Positions 21,545 through 34,100 are shown, counted from the first letter of the stretch. The stretch is 64,000 bases of DNA from Gigaspora margarita (GCA_009809945.1 WTPW01000362.1:117161-181160), one strand, 5' to 3'. The notes: generated by a model not told the origin, from the sequence alone. Made by a program: numbers and translations.

Positions 21545-23400
21545 AGGTCCAGATCGGGTCCGGCTAGGATCGGAATGGGTCCGGTCCAGGATCGGACCAG
21601 ACTCAGACTCTAAATTTTATGCAGACTGGTCTGAGTTTGAATATACCTATATGTATTTTTTTGGTGCTGACAAGTTTACTTAGTGCATGAAGTTAGAATT
21701 AATTAGTAAAATTTTATGAATCATAAGATTTTATAGAATTTTATTAATAAAATTTTATAAAATCTTATAAAACACAAATTTTTATTAATTAATTCTAACT
21801 TTATGCACTAAGTAAACATATTCAGCACCTAAAAATGCATAAATCAGCAGAGTTATTTTTATTTTACTTAAAATTTGGAGAATAGATGCATAATTTTGGA
21901 TTTTTGATCAAAAAAGTCAAATTTAAGCATCTTTTCTCCAAATTTCAAGTATAATAAAAACAATTCTGCCGATTTAATGTATTTTTAGGTTCTAAATAAG
22001 TTTATTTAGTGCATGAAGTTAGAATTAATTAGTAAAATTTTGTGAATCATAAAATTTTATAGAATTTTATTAATAGACTTCTATAAAATCTTATGATACA
22101 CAAACTTTTACTGATTAATTCTAACTTAATGCACTAAGTAAACTTGTACAGCACCTAAAAATACATCAAATCGGCAGAATTATTTTTATTTTACTTGAAA
22201 TTTGGAGAATAGATGCATAATTTTGGTTTTTTGATCAAAAAAGTCAAATTTAAGCATCTTTTCTCCAAATTTCAAGATAATAAAAACAATTCTGCCAATT
22301 TAATGTATTTTTAGGTTCTAAATAAGTTTGTTTAGTCATGGAGTTAGAATAAATTAGTAAAATTTTGTGAATCATAAAATTTTATAGAATTTATTAATAA
22401 AATTCTATAAAATCTTATGATTCACAAACTTTTACTGATTAATTCTAACTTAATGCACTAAGTAAACTTGTACAGCACCTAAAAATACATCAAATCAGCA
22501 GAGTTATTTTATTTTACTTGAAATTTGGAGAATAGATGCATAATTTTGGATNNNNNNNNNNNNNNNNNNNNNNNNNNNNNNNNNNNNNNNNNNNNNNNNN
22601 NNNNNNNNNNNNNNNNNNNNNNNNNNNNNNNNNNNNNNNNNNNNNNNNNNNNNNNNNNNNNNNNNNNNNNNNNNNNNNNNNNNNNNNNNNNNNNNNNNNN
22701 NNNNNNNNNNNNNNNNNNNNNNNNNNNNNNNNNNNNNNNNNNNNNNNNNNNNNNNNNNNNNNNNNNNNNNNNNNNNNNNNNNNNNNNNNNNNNNNNNNNN
22801 NNNNNNNNNNNNNNNNNNNNNNNNNNNNNNNNNNNNNNNNNNNNNNNNNNNNNNNNNNNNNNNNNNNNNNNNNNNNNNNNNNNNNNNNNNNNNNNNNNNN
22901 NNNNNNNNNNNNNNNNNNNNNNNNNNNNNNNNNNNNNNNNNNNNNNNNNNNNNNNNNNNNNNNNNNNNNNNNNNNNNNNNNNNNNNNNNNNNNNNNNNNN
23001 NNNNNNNNNNNNNNNNNAATTTTATTAATAAAATTCTATAAAATCTTATGATTCACAAACTTTTACTGATTAATTCTAACTTAATTCACTAGGTAAACTT
23101 TTTCAGAGCCTAAAATACATTAAATCAGCAGTTTGTTTTTATTTTACTTGAAAAGATGCTTAAATTTGACTTTTTTGATCAAAAATCCAAAATTATGCAT
23201 CTATTCTCCAAATTTCAAGGAAAATAAAAATAAATCTACTGATTTGATATATTTTTAAGTGCTGAACATGTTTACTTAGTGCATAAAGTTAGAATTAATT
23301 AATAAAAATTNGTGNATTANAAGATTTTATAAAATTTTATTAATAAAATTCTATAAAATCTTATGATTCATAAATTTTACTAATTAATTCTAACTAACTT
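21545..23400. mobile_element. Palindromic-array element, ~327-bp unit, truncated
   Basis: Opens with GGTCCGG/CCGGACC-type inverted motifs (21547-21612), then enters an array of about 327-bp units. Each unit holds two palindromes: one centred on TTTTATTAATAAAA within TTAGTAAAATTTTGTGAATC arms, and one centred on TTTTGATCAAAA with TTAAGCATC and TCTCCAAATTTCAAG arms. The strand-symmetric GTGCTGA...AAGTTTACTTAGTGCA motif joins them. It is interrupted by an assembly gap at 22552-23017. The element at 61456-63862 has the same array; the right end here lacks the matching terminus. Confidence 0.85.
22552..23017. other. Assembly gap (466 N)
   Basis: A run of N inside the palindromic array. The flanks on both sides belong to the same 327-bp repeat phase, so the gap reflects failure to resolve the array, and its true size is unknown. 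The two open frames that cross it are artefacts. Confidence 1.
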
Positions 23401-24226
23401 ATATAATGTTCCTAGATTCAGCATGACTGCATCACACAGCTACTCTAATTTTGGTGATCTTTCTGTATGGGTTCATTTTAGTAATATGAAAAGTGAAATT
23501 TGAATCTAAGTGTATATATGTTGTTTAACTCCCCCCATAATTTGCTCAATCGAGAGGGGGGTTATATTAAACATAGATTTAAATTGGAATAGCCTTAATA
23601 ACCAGTAGTGCTATACATTAATAATTACAGGTTGGTAAAATTTCAGAAATCTAACGTGTAATGTGGAATTAGTTTGCATTAGAATTATCTTGATTTCTAT
23701 ATTGTTAATATCGAATTAGTTTAGCTCATATTGGAATGATTGTAATTGCAAGTGATTGCAATACAGAACTTATTATAGTAGTTTGCAGACATCTGCAGAT
23801 CATGATGCCATGTAAAATCACAGGAAATCAGCTAATTTTAGCTGATTTTTTGATCTTAGACTATCTTAAAGATTTCGAATAGATATTGATGTTACTGCAT
23901 ATGGACTATTTGACTCATTTGGGTGATATTTTTGAATCACATATTAAGATTTCCTGAATTTAGTACATCAAATCTTACCAATCAAATTAATTTGGTATTA
24001 TCAGTATGTGACAATTTAAAACTTGTATCATCAAACATAGTAACATGGGAATAGATAATCAGAAAAAAAATCTAATTGGCTAATTTAAATGTACTTTATT
24101 TAACAAGCTATATTCTTTCTTTCAAGTTTGGAGCATAACATCATCAAACATCATCCCAAAATAGGTATATTAGTTTCTCCCTAATTAGGAGTAATCATTG
24201 TACAAATCAAAATTTGGTGAGGAGTA
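23401..24226. other. Non-coding stretch
   Basis: No gene recognised. It holds one short inverted repeat (AACTCCCCCC with GGGGGGTTATA, about 23527-23567) and a small hairpin, AATCAGCTAATTTTAGCTGATT (about 23825). Confidence 0.35.
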
Positions 24227-24234
24227 CATAGATG

Positions 24235-24514
24235 CAGTTTTGTCACAGAACAGCTTTGGACAATGATTTGGACAATCTTGGACAATCTTGGACAATTAAA
24301 TAAAGTAAAATTACTTAAAATTTTATTAAGATAACCTATTTTAATTTTAACTGGAATGTGTTCAGCACCTAAAAAAATATATAGTTATATATTTTTTAGA
24401 TAGATTTATTAATTATTAAAGCCTGGACAAGCTTTGGACAATCTTGGACATTTGGACAATTTTGGACATGGACAAGCCAAAAAAGGCTGTGGACAGCCAA
24501 AACGTACAACACTG
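24235..24514. mobile_element. 280-bp hAT MITE
   Basis: Ends CAGTTTTGTCACAGAACAG and, inverted, CAGTGTTGTACGTTTTGGC lie between CATAGATG (24227-24234) and CCTAGATG (24515-24522), 7 of 8 identical. The interior is rich in TTGGACAA repeats and has GTGTTCAGCACCTAAAAAAA. It is the reverse-orientation relative of 38496-38763. Confidence 0.85.
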
Positions 24515-26114
24515 CCTAGATGTACCCACATATACACTAGCCTCGTACCCAGGGAAGTGCTTTATGTAACAACCTCCAAAAAATGACCTTTTTGTTATTT
24601 GAGGCCTATTTTATTAATGACCATGCCCAGTTTTCCTTCTTTTGGTATACTAAAGAAGTTGGTCTGTGTTAGGGTACATGAAATGTCTGATTTTTTCAGA
24701 TATTCTGGGCCTTATCTGTCATTAGATTTGCTGCACTAGTTTCTATAATTTTGAGATCCTCAAGGCTCCAGGTCCATTTTTTACTGCTATTTGGTATTTC
24801 CTTTTCTGTCTTTTCCAAGCTGTAAGATATAGTTTTTACTTACAAGACCAGTCTTTTAGTCTAATTGGAAAAACAGAAAGGGCTTCTTGTACCATTTTTT
24901 TTGCATCTTCTGAGTAGTGCAGGTTCTATTTTCAACTTTCATTTATTGCCCAGAAGTTCTTGCTAGACCAGATCTTTACCTAGACTATTATCAATCTTGT
25001 ATCAAGCATGTCTGGCAGTACTAGAGCATTTAATTTGTTATTTTTCTGTGTTTGTTAGTATATAGCATACCTTAAAAAGAGTCTTTATTTGTTCTTTTTC
25101 TAGGAGATTATTATCTCAATGATTTTGACTAATTGTTTTCTGTTTGAGATGAGTATATAGGAGGCAAACTAGACCCTAGATAATAAAAGTGATTTTGCTA
25201 TTAAAATTCTATTCTTAAATGAGAGCACTTTTCTTTTTATATTTCCTGTTAACTTTTTCAGTTTTGTGGTAACATTATCCTAAAGAGTTCTGCTTGGTTG
25301 TACTTTTTTATTTACCTCAAACCTGAGAATTTAATTGTTCAGTTTTTCTAATTTGTTAAAACTTTCATCCCCTAGTGCTATCTAAAGTGCTTTTTTTATT
25401 AATGGTAGTAATTTGGATTTTCCTTGTTTACAACTGCATTCTGATGCCTCATATTTTATTAAAAGGTTTATTAAAGTATTCCAGTCTTCTATTGAACATA
25501 AACTCACTATTAGGCTATTAACATGGGCAGTAACCTTAAACTTTGTAGGTCCTGTTAATGCTCTGTTTATTTTTTTGCTTCAATAGTCTTTAGAAAGGTT
25601 CAAATGCTATTATATAAAGCAGAGAAGAAAAAGGGTCCTCTTGCCTAACTTTTTACTAGGTTTAAATGGAGTTGAAAGTAGGCCAGTATCTATTATATGC
25701 ACCAATTAGTTTGCAAATAGGCTTTAGTTTGTTTTACAAAAACTGGGCTAAAGTTCATTTTTTCAAGTACTCATATTAGGTAATTGTGGTACACTCTATC
25801 AAAGGCCTTCTTTTGGTTCAGAAAAAGAAGCCATATTGCTGTATTGAGCTAGTTTCCTTGACTTCTTATTGTACTTTTAATATCCAAGACAGCATTAACA
25901 ATTGGCCTACTTTTTATAAAACCTGCTTGATGTTCATCTATAATGTCTTTGCAGATATAGTTGAGTCTGTTTGCCATGATCTTTATAAAAATCTTAGTAT
26001 CTGAATTCACTAGTGAAATAGATCTCTAATTATTAATGTTTTCAAGAGCATCACTCTTCTTAAAAAGCAGTATAATTACCAATTTCTACTATAAGTCTGG
26101 GATTATGCCCAAGC

Positions 26115-26840
26115 CAGAGATGGTAAATGACTTTAAATACCCAAATAACCCAAATGACAAATGACCAGTTATTGGTTATTCCACGACCCAAATGACTTAA
26201 GAAGGTCATTTAACTCTGGTTAATTGATTATCTAATACTTTTAGCCAATCAAAATTGATTATTGTTCTCTGTAAAATGAAAATTCTTAGATACTATCCCA
26301 TAAAAATTATTACACATGATAAATAACTGATGACCCCAAATAACTAGTTATCATTTTGATGAATAATTGCAATTTATATTTTGACTAAATAGCTAGATGA
26401 TTTCTTGTAAAGCAACTTTCTAATCAAATCATAAGGCCAGGTATGAAATGATTAAAAAAAAATAGTAGACAAAAAATAATTTATTTACTTATTTTTAAAA
26501 AAAAAGTTTGTGAATAATAATTTACCAATTACAAAATGATATAAATCATTTTTGAATTTACATATGGCATGTTAATTGACATGAATTGAGAATTGATACA
26601 AACATATATATTATTTAAAACATTCATTATATAAGTTTTTTATAAGCAGTAGGATGTCAACTCTATACAAAATGACCTAATAACCAAATAACCCTGGTCA
26701 TTTGGAAATGACCATAGTCATTTGGTCACAAGTCATTTCCAAATGACCAAAATTTGAATGACCTCAAATAACTGGTCATTTTGAGGTTATTTGAGATCAC
26801 TTAAAATATTGGCAAATGACCAGGCCATTTACTATCCCTG
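26115..26840. mobile_element. Non-autonomous hAT element in the LINE relic
   Basis: Ends CAGAGATGGTAAATGAC and, inverted, CAGGGATAGTAAATGGCC are flanked by identical GCCCAAGC (26107-26114 and 26841-26848). Subterminal regions repeat AAATGACC/GGTCATTT many times in both orientations, as expected of transposase-binding sites. It is a relative of 37571-38413. Confidence 0.95.
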
Positions 26841-28494
26841 GCCCAAGCTAAGTGTGTATTAAAGACATTTTTGAGAATTGGAGAAACTTTATTATAAAAA
26901 GCTTTGTAAAATTTATATGTTAAGCTGTTTAAGCTTGGGTTTTGTAGTTTGGAAGTTTATTAATTGTATTTGTAATTTTCTGTAAGCTAATTTCTTTTAT
27001 TAGTTATTATTTTGTTGTTGTAACACTGATAGAAGGTTGTATATTAGAGTCTTTACCACTGCTATATCTATTGGTTTTACCTGGTACAGTACCTTGAATT
27101 GTTTCTTATATAATATAGAATTTTTATTCATTTCTCTAAAGCTAGAAATACCAGATTTTTATCCATATTTGTTGCCTCATATGATTTTTTGACTTGTACT
27201 ATTCAAAAAAATACTTTGTTGATTTTTTACTTTCTTCTAGCCATTTGATATTTGATTTTAATTGCTATATTTTTGTCAAGAGTTTTAACTCTTTCTGCAA
27301 CTCTGAGTTTAGCTGCACTACTATAATGCTCAGATCTGTTAGTTGAGGGTTCTTGGTTATTTTGAAATTTAGTTTTGTTGTTCTTTTGTAAATTTTTTGC
27401 ATATAAGTTTCAGAGTAATTGGTGGCTTGCAGATCCTAAAAATTAATTGGTACCAGACCTTATAGTAATTCTAGTCTGATGTTGTCTCCTCATTTCTTAG
27501 ATCTGCTTCTATTTTCTTTGATATAAAAGGATTATCCAACATGCATGGGTTAAGTTTCTATAGAGAGGGCTTAAGTGTTTCTTGGTTTTTATATAAAGAA
27601 CATTATATGAGGAGATGGTCTAAGTTTCTGAACTTAGTTTCTGTCTTTTTACATATCTATATATAATTATTATCAAGGAATAAGTAGTCTAAACTTGTAG
27701 CTATAGATCACCTATTTCCTACATTTTGTGGTAAGTAATAAAGAGTTGTTGTTTGCTTACACAAACTGTATCTGCAAAACCCTCTATAAGTTCTTCTAAT
27801 TTATTTCAAGTTGGATTATAGTGACTATGTGATTGGCTAATTCTATTGTCTTTGGGTTCAGATTGTATTATTGAAGTTGTTAGCTACAATATTAATCATA
27901 TTAGTGTTTATACTAGCATAGCGGACATTAAATCCAATTGGTCAATCATTTATATATATCCTGCATATATCATCTGACTTAGAATGAATTGTTGACCATG
28001 AAAATAAATTGTTGAGATAAACCAAATACATATTCAGAAACTACACCTTTCGCTTTATATACTATCAAAATAATTACAAAAATAGAGAAATAATCATAAG
28101 GGTTTTCTATATGAGGTTTTTTTAAATTTAGTCATTACTTATACATACTGTAAATTGCTAAAAATAAGCACCTCCTTCCAATATGTAGGGTGTGCTTATT
28201 TTCAAATAAATATTTTGAATGATCTTCACTGAAAATTTCTGAAAATTTCTGATCACATATACTATATTTTGATTATAATCAATCTGAATATAATAAGTTA
28301 TTAATGGCTATATGGAGCAAAGTGATAATTATAATTGAAAGTAGTTGTAGCATATAATTGGGCTTTAGTATCAATTGCAATTTGGTACTTACCCTGCATA
28401 TTTATTACAAACATTAATCATGATTGTATGCCGATAAACAAATAATTATTATTAAGTGAATTAGTTAGTAATTTATATAATAATTTTTGCCAAT

Positions 28495-29865
28495 TCAAAA
28501 TAACCTACTGTTTGGTGATGATTTACAAGAAATTTTACTATGCTAACTATAAACAATTTTATAACAAGACTTGTAGCGCATATCATAGACTAATAGAATC
28601 TCAAATTTTATACAAAAGTATTGAAAACTCGTGAAGATATTAACGTTTTTGTAAATTCGAATGCATACCTTTTTGCAAGTTTTTACCTAAACTTCAAATG
28701 CATTCTGAAGCACTTTCTCAAAATGAAACCTCCAAAATGTGACTAAGTAAGTTAATAGAATAGTTATTTGAAAGTCTTCAGTTAAAATTTCATCAAAAAC
28801 AGATTAATATTGACGAAGTTATGATGATTTTTCAATTTGCTTCCAGATTCGGAATTTTCTAAAATTTACAATTTTGATGAAAACAGAAAAATTCTATCAC
28901 AGGCTGATTTTTACAAGTTCAAATGAAACAAGTTACTGCGCACTAAGTAAACTTTTAGAGCATATTATTAACTAATAGAATCTCAAATTTTATGAAAAAA
29001 TGTTAAAAACTTGTGAAAATATTAATGTTTTTGTAAATTTAGAACGCATACGTTTTTGCAAACAATTTTGGCACGTGATATACGTTTTTGGAAATAGAAA
29101 AAATCTTTCATCAAAGATTTCTCTATGAGTTCTTGTCCAAATTTGATAAAAAATTTTTTATTTGAATTCTATATATTTGTAGAATTAAAATAAAAAAAAT
29201 TTCATCGAATTTGGACAAGAACTCGTAGAGAAATCTTTGATGAAAGATTTTTTCTATTTCCAAAAACGTATATCACGTGCCAAAATTGTTTGCAAAAACG
29301 TATGCATTCCGAATTTACAAAAACATTAATATCTTCACGAGTTTTTACCATTTTTTATAAAATTTGAGATTCTATTAGTCAATAATATGTTCTAAAAGTT
29401 TGCTTAGTGCGCAGTAACTTGTTTCATTTGAACTTGTAAAAATCTAGCCTGTGATAGAATTTTTCTGTTTTCATCAAAATTGTAAATTTTAGAAAATCCC
29501 NAATCNGGAAGCAAATTGAAAAATCATCATAACTTCGTCAATATTAATCTGTTTTTTGATGAAATTTTAACTGAAGGCTTTCAAATACCTATTCTATTAA
29601 CTTACTTAGTCACGTTTTGGAGGTTTCATTTTGAGAAAGTGCTTCAGGATGCATTTTGAAGTTTAGGCGAAATCTTGCGAAAAAGTATGCATCCAAATTT
29701 ACAAAACCGTTAATATCTTCACGAATTTTCAATACTTTTTTATAAAATTTGAGATTCTATTAGTCTATGATATGCGCTACAAGTCTTGTTATAAATTTTT
29801 TTTAGTTAGTATAGTAAAATTTCTTGTAAATCATTGCCAAATAGTGGGTTATTTTGAAAAAAACA
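28495..29865. repeat. 1.37-kb palindrome
   Basis: Two arms of about 680 bp meet at AGAATTC-like sequence near 29175. They match almost base for base through landmarks such as TTTGGCACGTGATATACGTT, GCACTAAGTAAACTTTTAGA, TTGACGAAGTTATGATGATT and GACTTGTAGCGCATATCATA. Arm divergence looks like a few percent. Each arm includes two related TATTAGTC...AATTTGAGATTCT blocks, so the arm is itself partly duplicated. Confidence 0.9.
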
Positions 29866-29902
29866 AAAAAAACATTACAAAGAAGCTGCGTTGAACTTGT
29901 TT

Positions 29903-30058
29903 ACAGAAACTTTCATCAAAGATATCTCCACGAGTTCTTGACCAAATTTGATGAAAATTTTTTTATTTTAATTCTACAAATCCATAGAATTCAAATAAAA
30001 AATTTTTTATTAAATTTGGTCAAGAATTCATAGAGATAATATTAATAAAAGTTTTCAA
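29903..30058. repeat. Second, smaller palindrome
   Basis: AACTTTCATCAAAGATATCT and GAGTTCTTGACCAAATTTGA pair with the inverted series near 29995-30058. The arms repeat the central part of the large palindrome in diverged form, so this is probably an older copy. Confidence 0.75.
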
Positions 30059-31490
30059 AAGTTAAAATATTTATGTACTATGGCATGAATAGCAAAAATT
30101 CATGATGCGAATAGCAATTCCCTATTTTTATATGCTGAACAATTTTTTTTAAAACACCTGAACCTAAGAGCACTATCTAAATGTATTAATTTAGTTTTTA
30201 GCAAATTACTATAAAAACTTAATGTAATAATTAAATTTTTAGCAAATTTACTTGAATTTAGAGGTAGCAAAAACTTTAAAATTTGTACAGATCAGTTATG
30301 ACCTATATGAGAGATATCTTATAAACAAAAGATCTAATCTGATCTTGTAATACAGAGCTTGTAGATTAATTGTGAATATAATTGAACTATTTCGAATATT
30401 AGTCCAAGTAGATTGCACAAAAATTTTAAGGTTTGATTTATAATATTAAATTATGTAGATCACAGCTAATTTCGGTTAGAGGTGCTTATTTTTGGAGATT
30501 TACAATTGTTATAGGGGGTGCTTATTTTTGGGGGTGCTTATTTTTGGCGATTTACGGTATATGAACCTCTAAATCAAAAAAATAGTATTTAGATCTCTAG
30601 TATTTGAGTTTGTTCTCAAGATTATAGTACATGTACTTGACAAAAGTCAAAACTGGGTTTAACTTTTGTAATTATAAATATAATAAAGTAAAACTGAAAA
30701 ACTTGTTGAAACTATTGGAAGAAAGGTTTGAGTTTCACATACTTTTTACTTACAGTTGTTTGCTATTCTTTTTAATATATTTATGTATATTAATTTAATT
30801 ATTATTTTTCTTATTATTTATTGCTAGCAATTTAGTTTTGATACAAAGCTCTTCATACACGCATCTAATAGATCATTATTTAAAATTTAAGATATCGACA
30901 TTTTTTTAAATTTAATCAAATTATATATACTATTCTCCAAAGTAATAGATTATTGTAATTAATAAAATTTTAAAAATGTGTCTTTTATTAATTAATACTG
31001 TTATATTTTGTGAAATATTTTACTTTGGGTTTGTTTTAATATAAGCCTATTAGCCAATCAGATCTTGTAAATTCATGAAATGATCTATAAAAATTAACCA
31101 ATCAGAATGTAAGCCTGCTATGATGTTTATACTAGGTACCTATGCTTCTAAAATATTACATCTATTCAAGATATTTGGAGAGTATAAACATTTGTAGCTT
31201 GAAATATTAGATGTTTTAGTTGAAAATTAGCAGTTATTACCCCGCAATTATATAAAATTTGTTGATTACTAAAACTTATTCTTTTGTTTTCTGCTAGTAT
31301 AGCTACTTTTGATGACTATATTGAGTCTAGATACTATTAACTCTTAAGTAAGTTTTGCATGAACATTTATTCAAATTGGTTTCTTGAATTAATATAGTAT
31401 CTATCTTATAATATTTAAGGAGAATTAGTATTTTTTTACATTTACTTCTATTGTTAAGTCCTTTAATATTCAACGTTGTGACTATGATTA

Positions 31491-31807
31491 CTGTATGTGT
31501 TTGAAAATAAGCTACCTTTTTTGGCCAAAAAATTACACAAAAAAACATAGGGTAGCTTATTTTCGAAATATTGAGTTTTTTGAAAAAATTGAAAAATGTA
31601 CTAATAAAAAGTTGCCCAAATGACACCAAATTTTTACTATAGTATATTTTGATGCCCTGAACAAGTTTACTTAATAGCACTTTTGAGGTTTACTTAGTAA
31701 AATTTAGACTTTTATATGTAGCAACTGCTAACAGGTTTTTTAAGATTTTTGAAAAAAATCAGGGGGTAGCTTATTTTAGGTAGTAGCTTATTTTCAGACA
31801 TATATAG
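31491..31807. mobile_element. TA-target MITE, AATAAGC-core TIR group
   Basis: Ends CTGTATGTGTTTGAAAATAA and, inverted, CTATATATGTCTGAAAATAA both continue with GCTAC and are flanked by TA. It separates LINE ORF1 from the endonuclease start and creates a false 117-codon frame at 31327-31680 that fuses MITE and endonuclease sequence. The interior has GCCCTGAACAAGTTTACTTA. Confidence 0.8.
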
Positions 31808-32454
31808 TACATGTTTTTTCTTATTGTTGCAATGTTTTAGATTTTTTATATGGGCCCAGGTTTTCTCTTTTATCTTTTTTATTTTTTTCTTCTTTTTTTG
31901 TTGTACTTGACCTTAGTGAATCCATTATCCACTTCTAGTTGTATTATATTTTCAGTTTCATCACTTATTAGAGTTTGTTAATTATGTAACATGTTGTTGT
32001 CATTCTGATTATTCTCTTTTTTTGTTCATAATAGGACTTACTAGTACAATATTCTCTTTGTTCAAAAATATTGTTAATGCCATAGGGGGTTCCAAATTAA
32101 CTAATGCCACTACCTCTTTATTATATAAGCCTGATTGTGTCCTCACTATTTCCAGTAAGAGTTCTATTCAACTATATGAACATCCTACTCTATTACTACA
32201 ATTTCTTATATATTAAGATCCTATTTCTGTTATTGTAAAGATTTTTTATTCTTCCTCTTCTATTTCTTAATTAGGTTCTGATGCTTCTATCCTTATAGTT
32301 TGCTTGTTCTTGAGTTTTTTGAATTCTTTGTAGAATCAGCTTAATTTGTTAGCTTCTTTTAATTGATTACAGTTTCTTTTAATATAGCCTTTCCCATTAC
32401 AGAAAAAGCAGAGTTTTGGAGACTTCTTCTATTCTGTTACCACCTCCTTGCCTT

Positions 32455-33250
32455 TAGTGTTTCGATCTGCAATCTGACTAATTCGGATTGATCCGATAAT
32501 TCAGATTAGATGCAGATATCCGTATCCGTCAATTTAATATGGATAGATCCCTAATACATTTCGGATAAAGGATAAGGATTATCTGGATAATAATCCTACA
32601 TATATATGCTTTCATTATTGGCGAATAACTACCAAACTATTCGAAAGCACTTAAAAAAATAGCTGTTCACTGCACATTCAGATGCTATAAATGTATCACG
32701 GATAACAACCCTTATACTCATCCTATAATATAACCCAATATGAGTAAATAAATAAACTGAACAAACAGAACTCGAGATTCGAGTTTCGTAATAATAATAA
32801 AAATAAAAATAATAAAAATAATTAAGTAATTTATTTCTAATTATTACAAAACTCGAATCTCAAGCTATGTTTATTTATTTTATTTTTTTGTTTAAATTAA
32901 ACTAATTAAAAATGATGAAATTTTACATAATAAANATTATTCTAACCNGATAGCCTCTAACATTAAGGCCCTAACCTTGTCTAACNCACTTAGTTTATTT
33001 ACAAAATCNGTTTGCGCAAATAAGTAAAATGCNGTANACANGTTTGGAATGAAGCCTAATTTAAAACCGGTTCCAATCTGAATAGATCGAAACACTAATT
33101 GTAACACTACTTTTGAAGAATATTTCTATAATTGAATCTGAATTAATTCAAATTACTAACCCGAATTAAAAATTCGAATTATAATCGAATCTGTTGAAGC
33201 AATCTGAATTCAATCCCAGATAGCCTTTTTAAAATAGGATAGAAACACTA
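32455..33250. mobile_element. hAT-like element in LINE ORF1
   Basis: Ends TAGTGTTTCGATCTG and, inverted, TAGTGTTTCTATCCT. The subterminal GGATTGATCCGATAAT and AATCTGAATT motifs recur. Flanks CTTGCCTT and TCTGCCAT agree at only 5 of 8 positions. LINE coding (TIMAD, then GKEVVTE before the knuckle) continues across if it is removed, which supports the outer boundary over an inner candidate AGATCGAAACACTA at about 33096. Several ambiguous bases lie inside. Confidence 0.6.
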
Positions 33251-33620
33251 TCTGCCATGATAGTACCCATATTATTAAAAACTCCTCTGTGATTACTTCT
33301 TTGTTTGCAATTAGAACTTTTCTTAATCTTACTAACAGTAATTCTTGGTTGATTCTAAACAAATATAACTATAAAAGGCTTGTTAAAACATGTTTATGCC
33401 CTTTTTTGCATATTTTTTTCTTATATTATGTTTGTTAGTGAAGATTATTTTTAGGTATATACAAGTTCCCTTAAAAAAATGTAGTTTGGCCCCAATAAAG
33501 TCTGCTCTCATTTTGCTATAAAGCATGACAACTATATCATGAATAGAGATTTTGAATATTTTGTATATCAAACATCAATACATTATTGTTCTTGAAAAGA
33601 AAGTAGAGTAAGTGGCCCTT

Positions 33621-33904
33621 CTACTAGTTAGTTTTGTAAAAAGACCTGACTACAATTTTGTTTTTTGGGCAAGTATCTTATTACTGATTTTTCTATTAAT
33701 ATTGGGCTCTGCATTTATATTTATTTACTAACACCCATATGCAAGTCAGATGAGCTCACCTCATCTGATCTCTCATTGCATAAATTGCTATAACCTTCTA
33801 TACTAGAGGCTATAAAACTTTTTCACAAAAATTATTTGCTTCAAGTTTTCCTTGTTGGTTTTCTATTGCTACTTCACATTACATAATCGCTAGCTAGTAT
33901 AACT
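33621..33904. other. Possible LINE 5' region, not resolved
   Basis: No motif recognised. On the minus strand this lies upstream of the LINE ORF1 relic and may be its 5' untranslated part. Confidence 0.25.
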
Positions 33905-34100
33905 TGTTGTCTTGAACTAGTATTATAGTTGATTTTATTACTCTAAGATTTTGTGGTGCTGATTGGAACCTGGAAATGGCATGATCAATGATTTGGGAAC
34001 TTGTATGACTTTAATTAAAAGTCTAAATATTGATTGCTAAACATGTATAAATAATTATATAATAATCAGTGATACAAATATAAATAGTAAATAATAAATA

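Larger units (their letters stand above)
28148..30557. mobile_element. TA-target element of the AATAAGC-core TIR group
   Basis: Ends CTGTAAATTGCTAAAAATAA and, inverted, CCGTAAATCGCCAAAAATAA both continue GCACC and are flanked by TA. The interior is dominated by a 1.37-kb palindrome (28495-29865) and a smaller one (29903-30058). Extra copies of GGTGCTTATTTTTGG lie just inside the right end. It is nested in the Mutator-like element. Confidence 0.8.
27916..31124. mobile_element. Mutator-like insertion, 10-bp target duplication
   Basis: Identical GTTTATACTA flanks (27906-27915 and 31125-31134) surround inverted ends of the form CATAGCGGACATTAAATCC and CATAGCAGGCTTACATTCT, each followed by ATTGGT. 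About 17 of 26 end positions match. Removing the insert joins LINE endonuclease coding sequence as VPSINTNMINIVANN. A 9-11-bp duplication fits Mutator-like elements. No transposase is seen; three quarters of its length is a nested foldback element (28148-30557). Confidence 0.8.
24545..33620 (-). pseudogene. LINE (non-LTR retrotransposon) relic, interrupted by at least four insertions
   Basis: Minus-strand LINE, decayed throughout. ORF1 region (about 33620-33260 and 32454-31810): a basic segment with MRADFIGAKLHFFKGTC, then a CCHC-type knuckle CFFCNGKGYIKRNC in which the expected His is Tyr. ORF2 opens with an APE-type endonuclease, TLNIKGLNNRSKCKK then IQETNLNK (about 31480-31355). It resumes near 27900 with INIVANNFNNTI and near 27600 with an SDH-like stretch. 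Reverse transcriptase follows: LNQKKAFDRVYHNYL (about 25815) and RQEDPFSSLLYIIAFEPF (about 25640). The YADD box is degraded (near 25530). Insertions at 32455-33250, 31491-31807, 27916-31124 and 26115-26840 account for over half the span; without them about 4 kb remains, normal for a LINE. The 3' end near 24545 has no clear tail. Confidence 0.9.

Noticed and set aside
22525-23051. Open frames of 167 and 171 codons
   Set aside because: They consist almost entirely of the N gap.
23820-23856. Hairpin followed by T-run resembling a bacterial terminator
   Set aside because: Intrinsic terminators are not used in this type of genome, and no gene ends here.
31327-31680. 117-codon minus-strand frame as a protein
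   Set aside because: A chimera: the first half is MITE sequence and the second the LINE endonuclease start.
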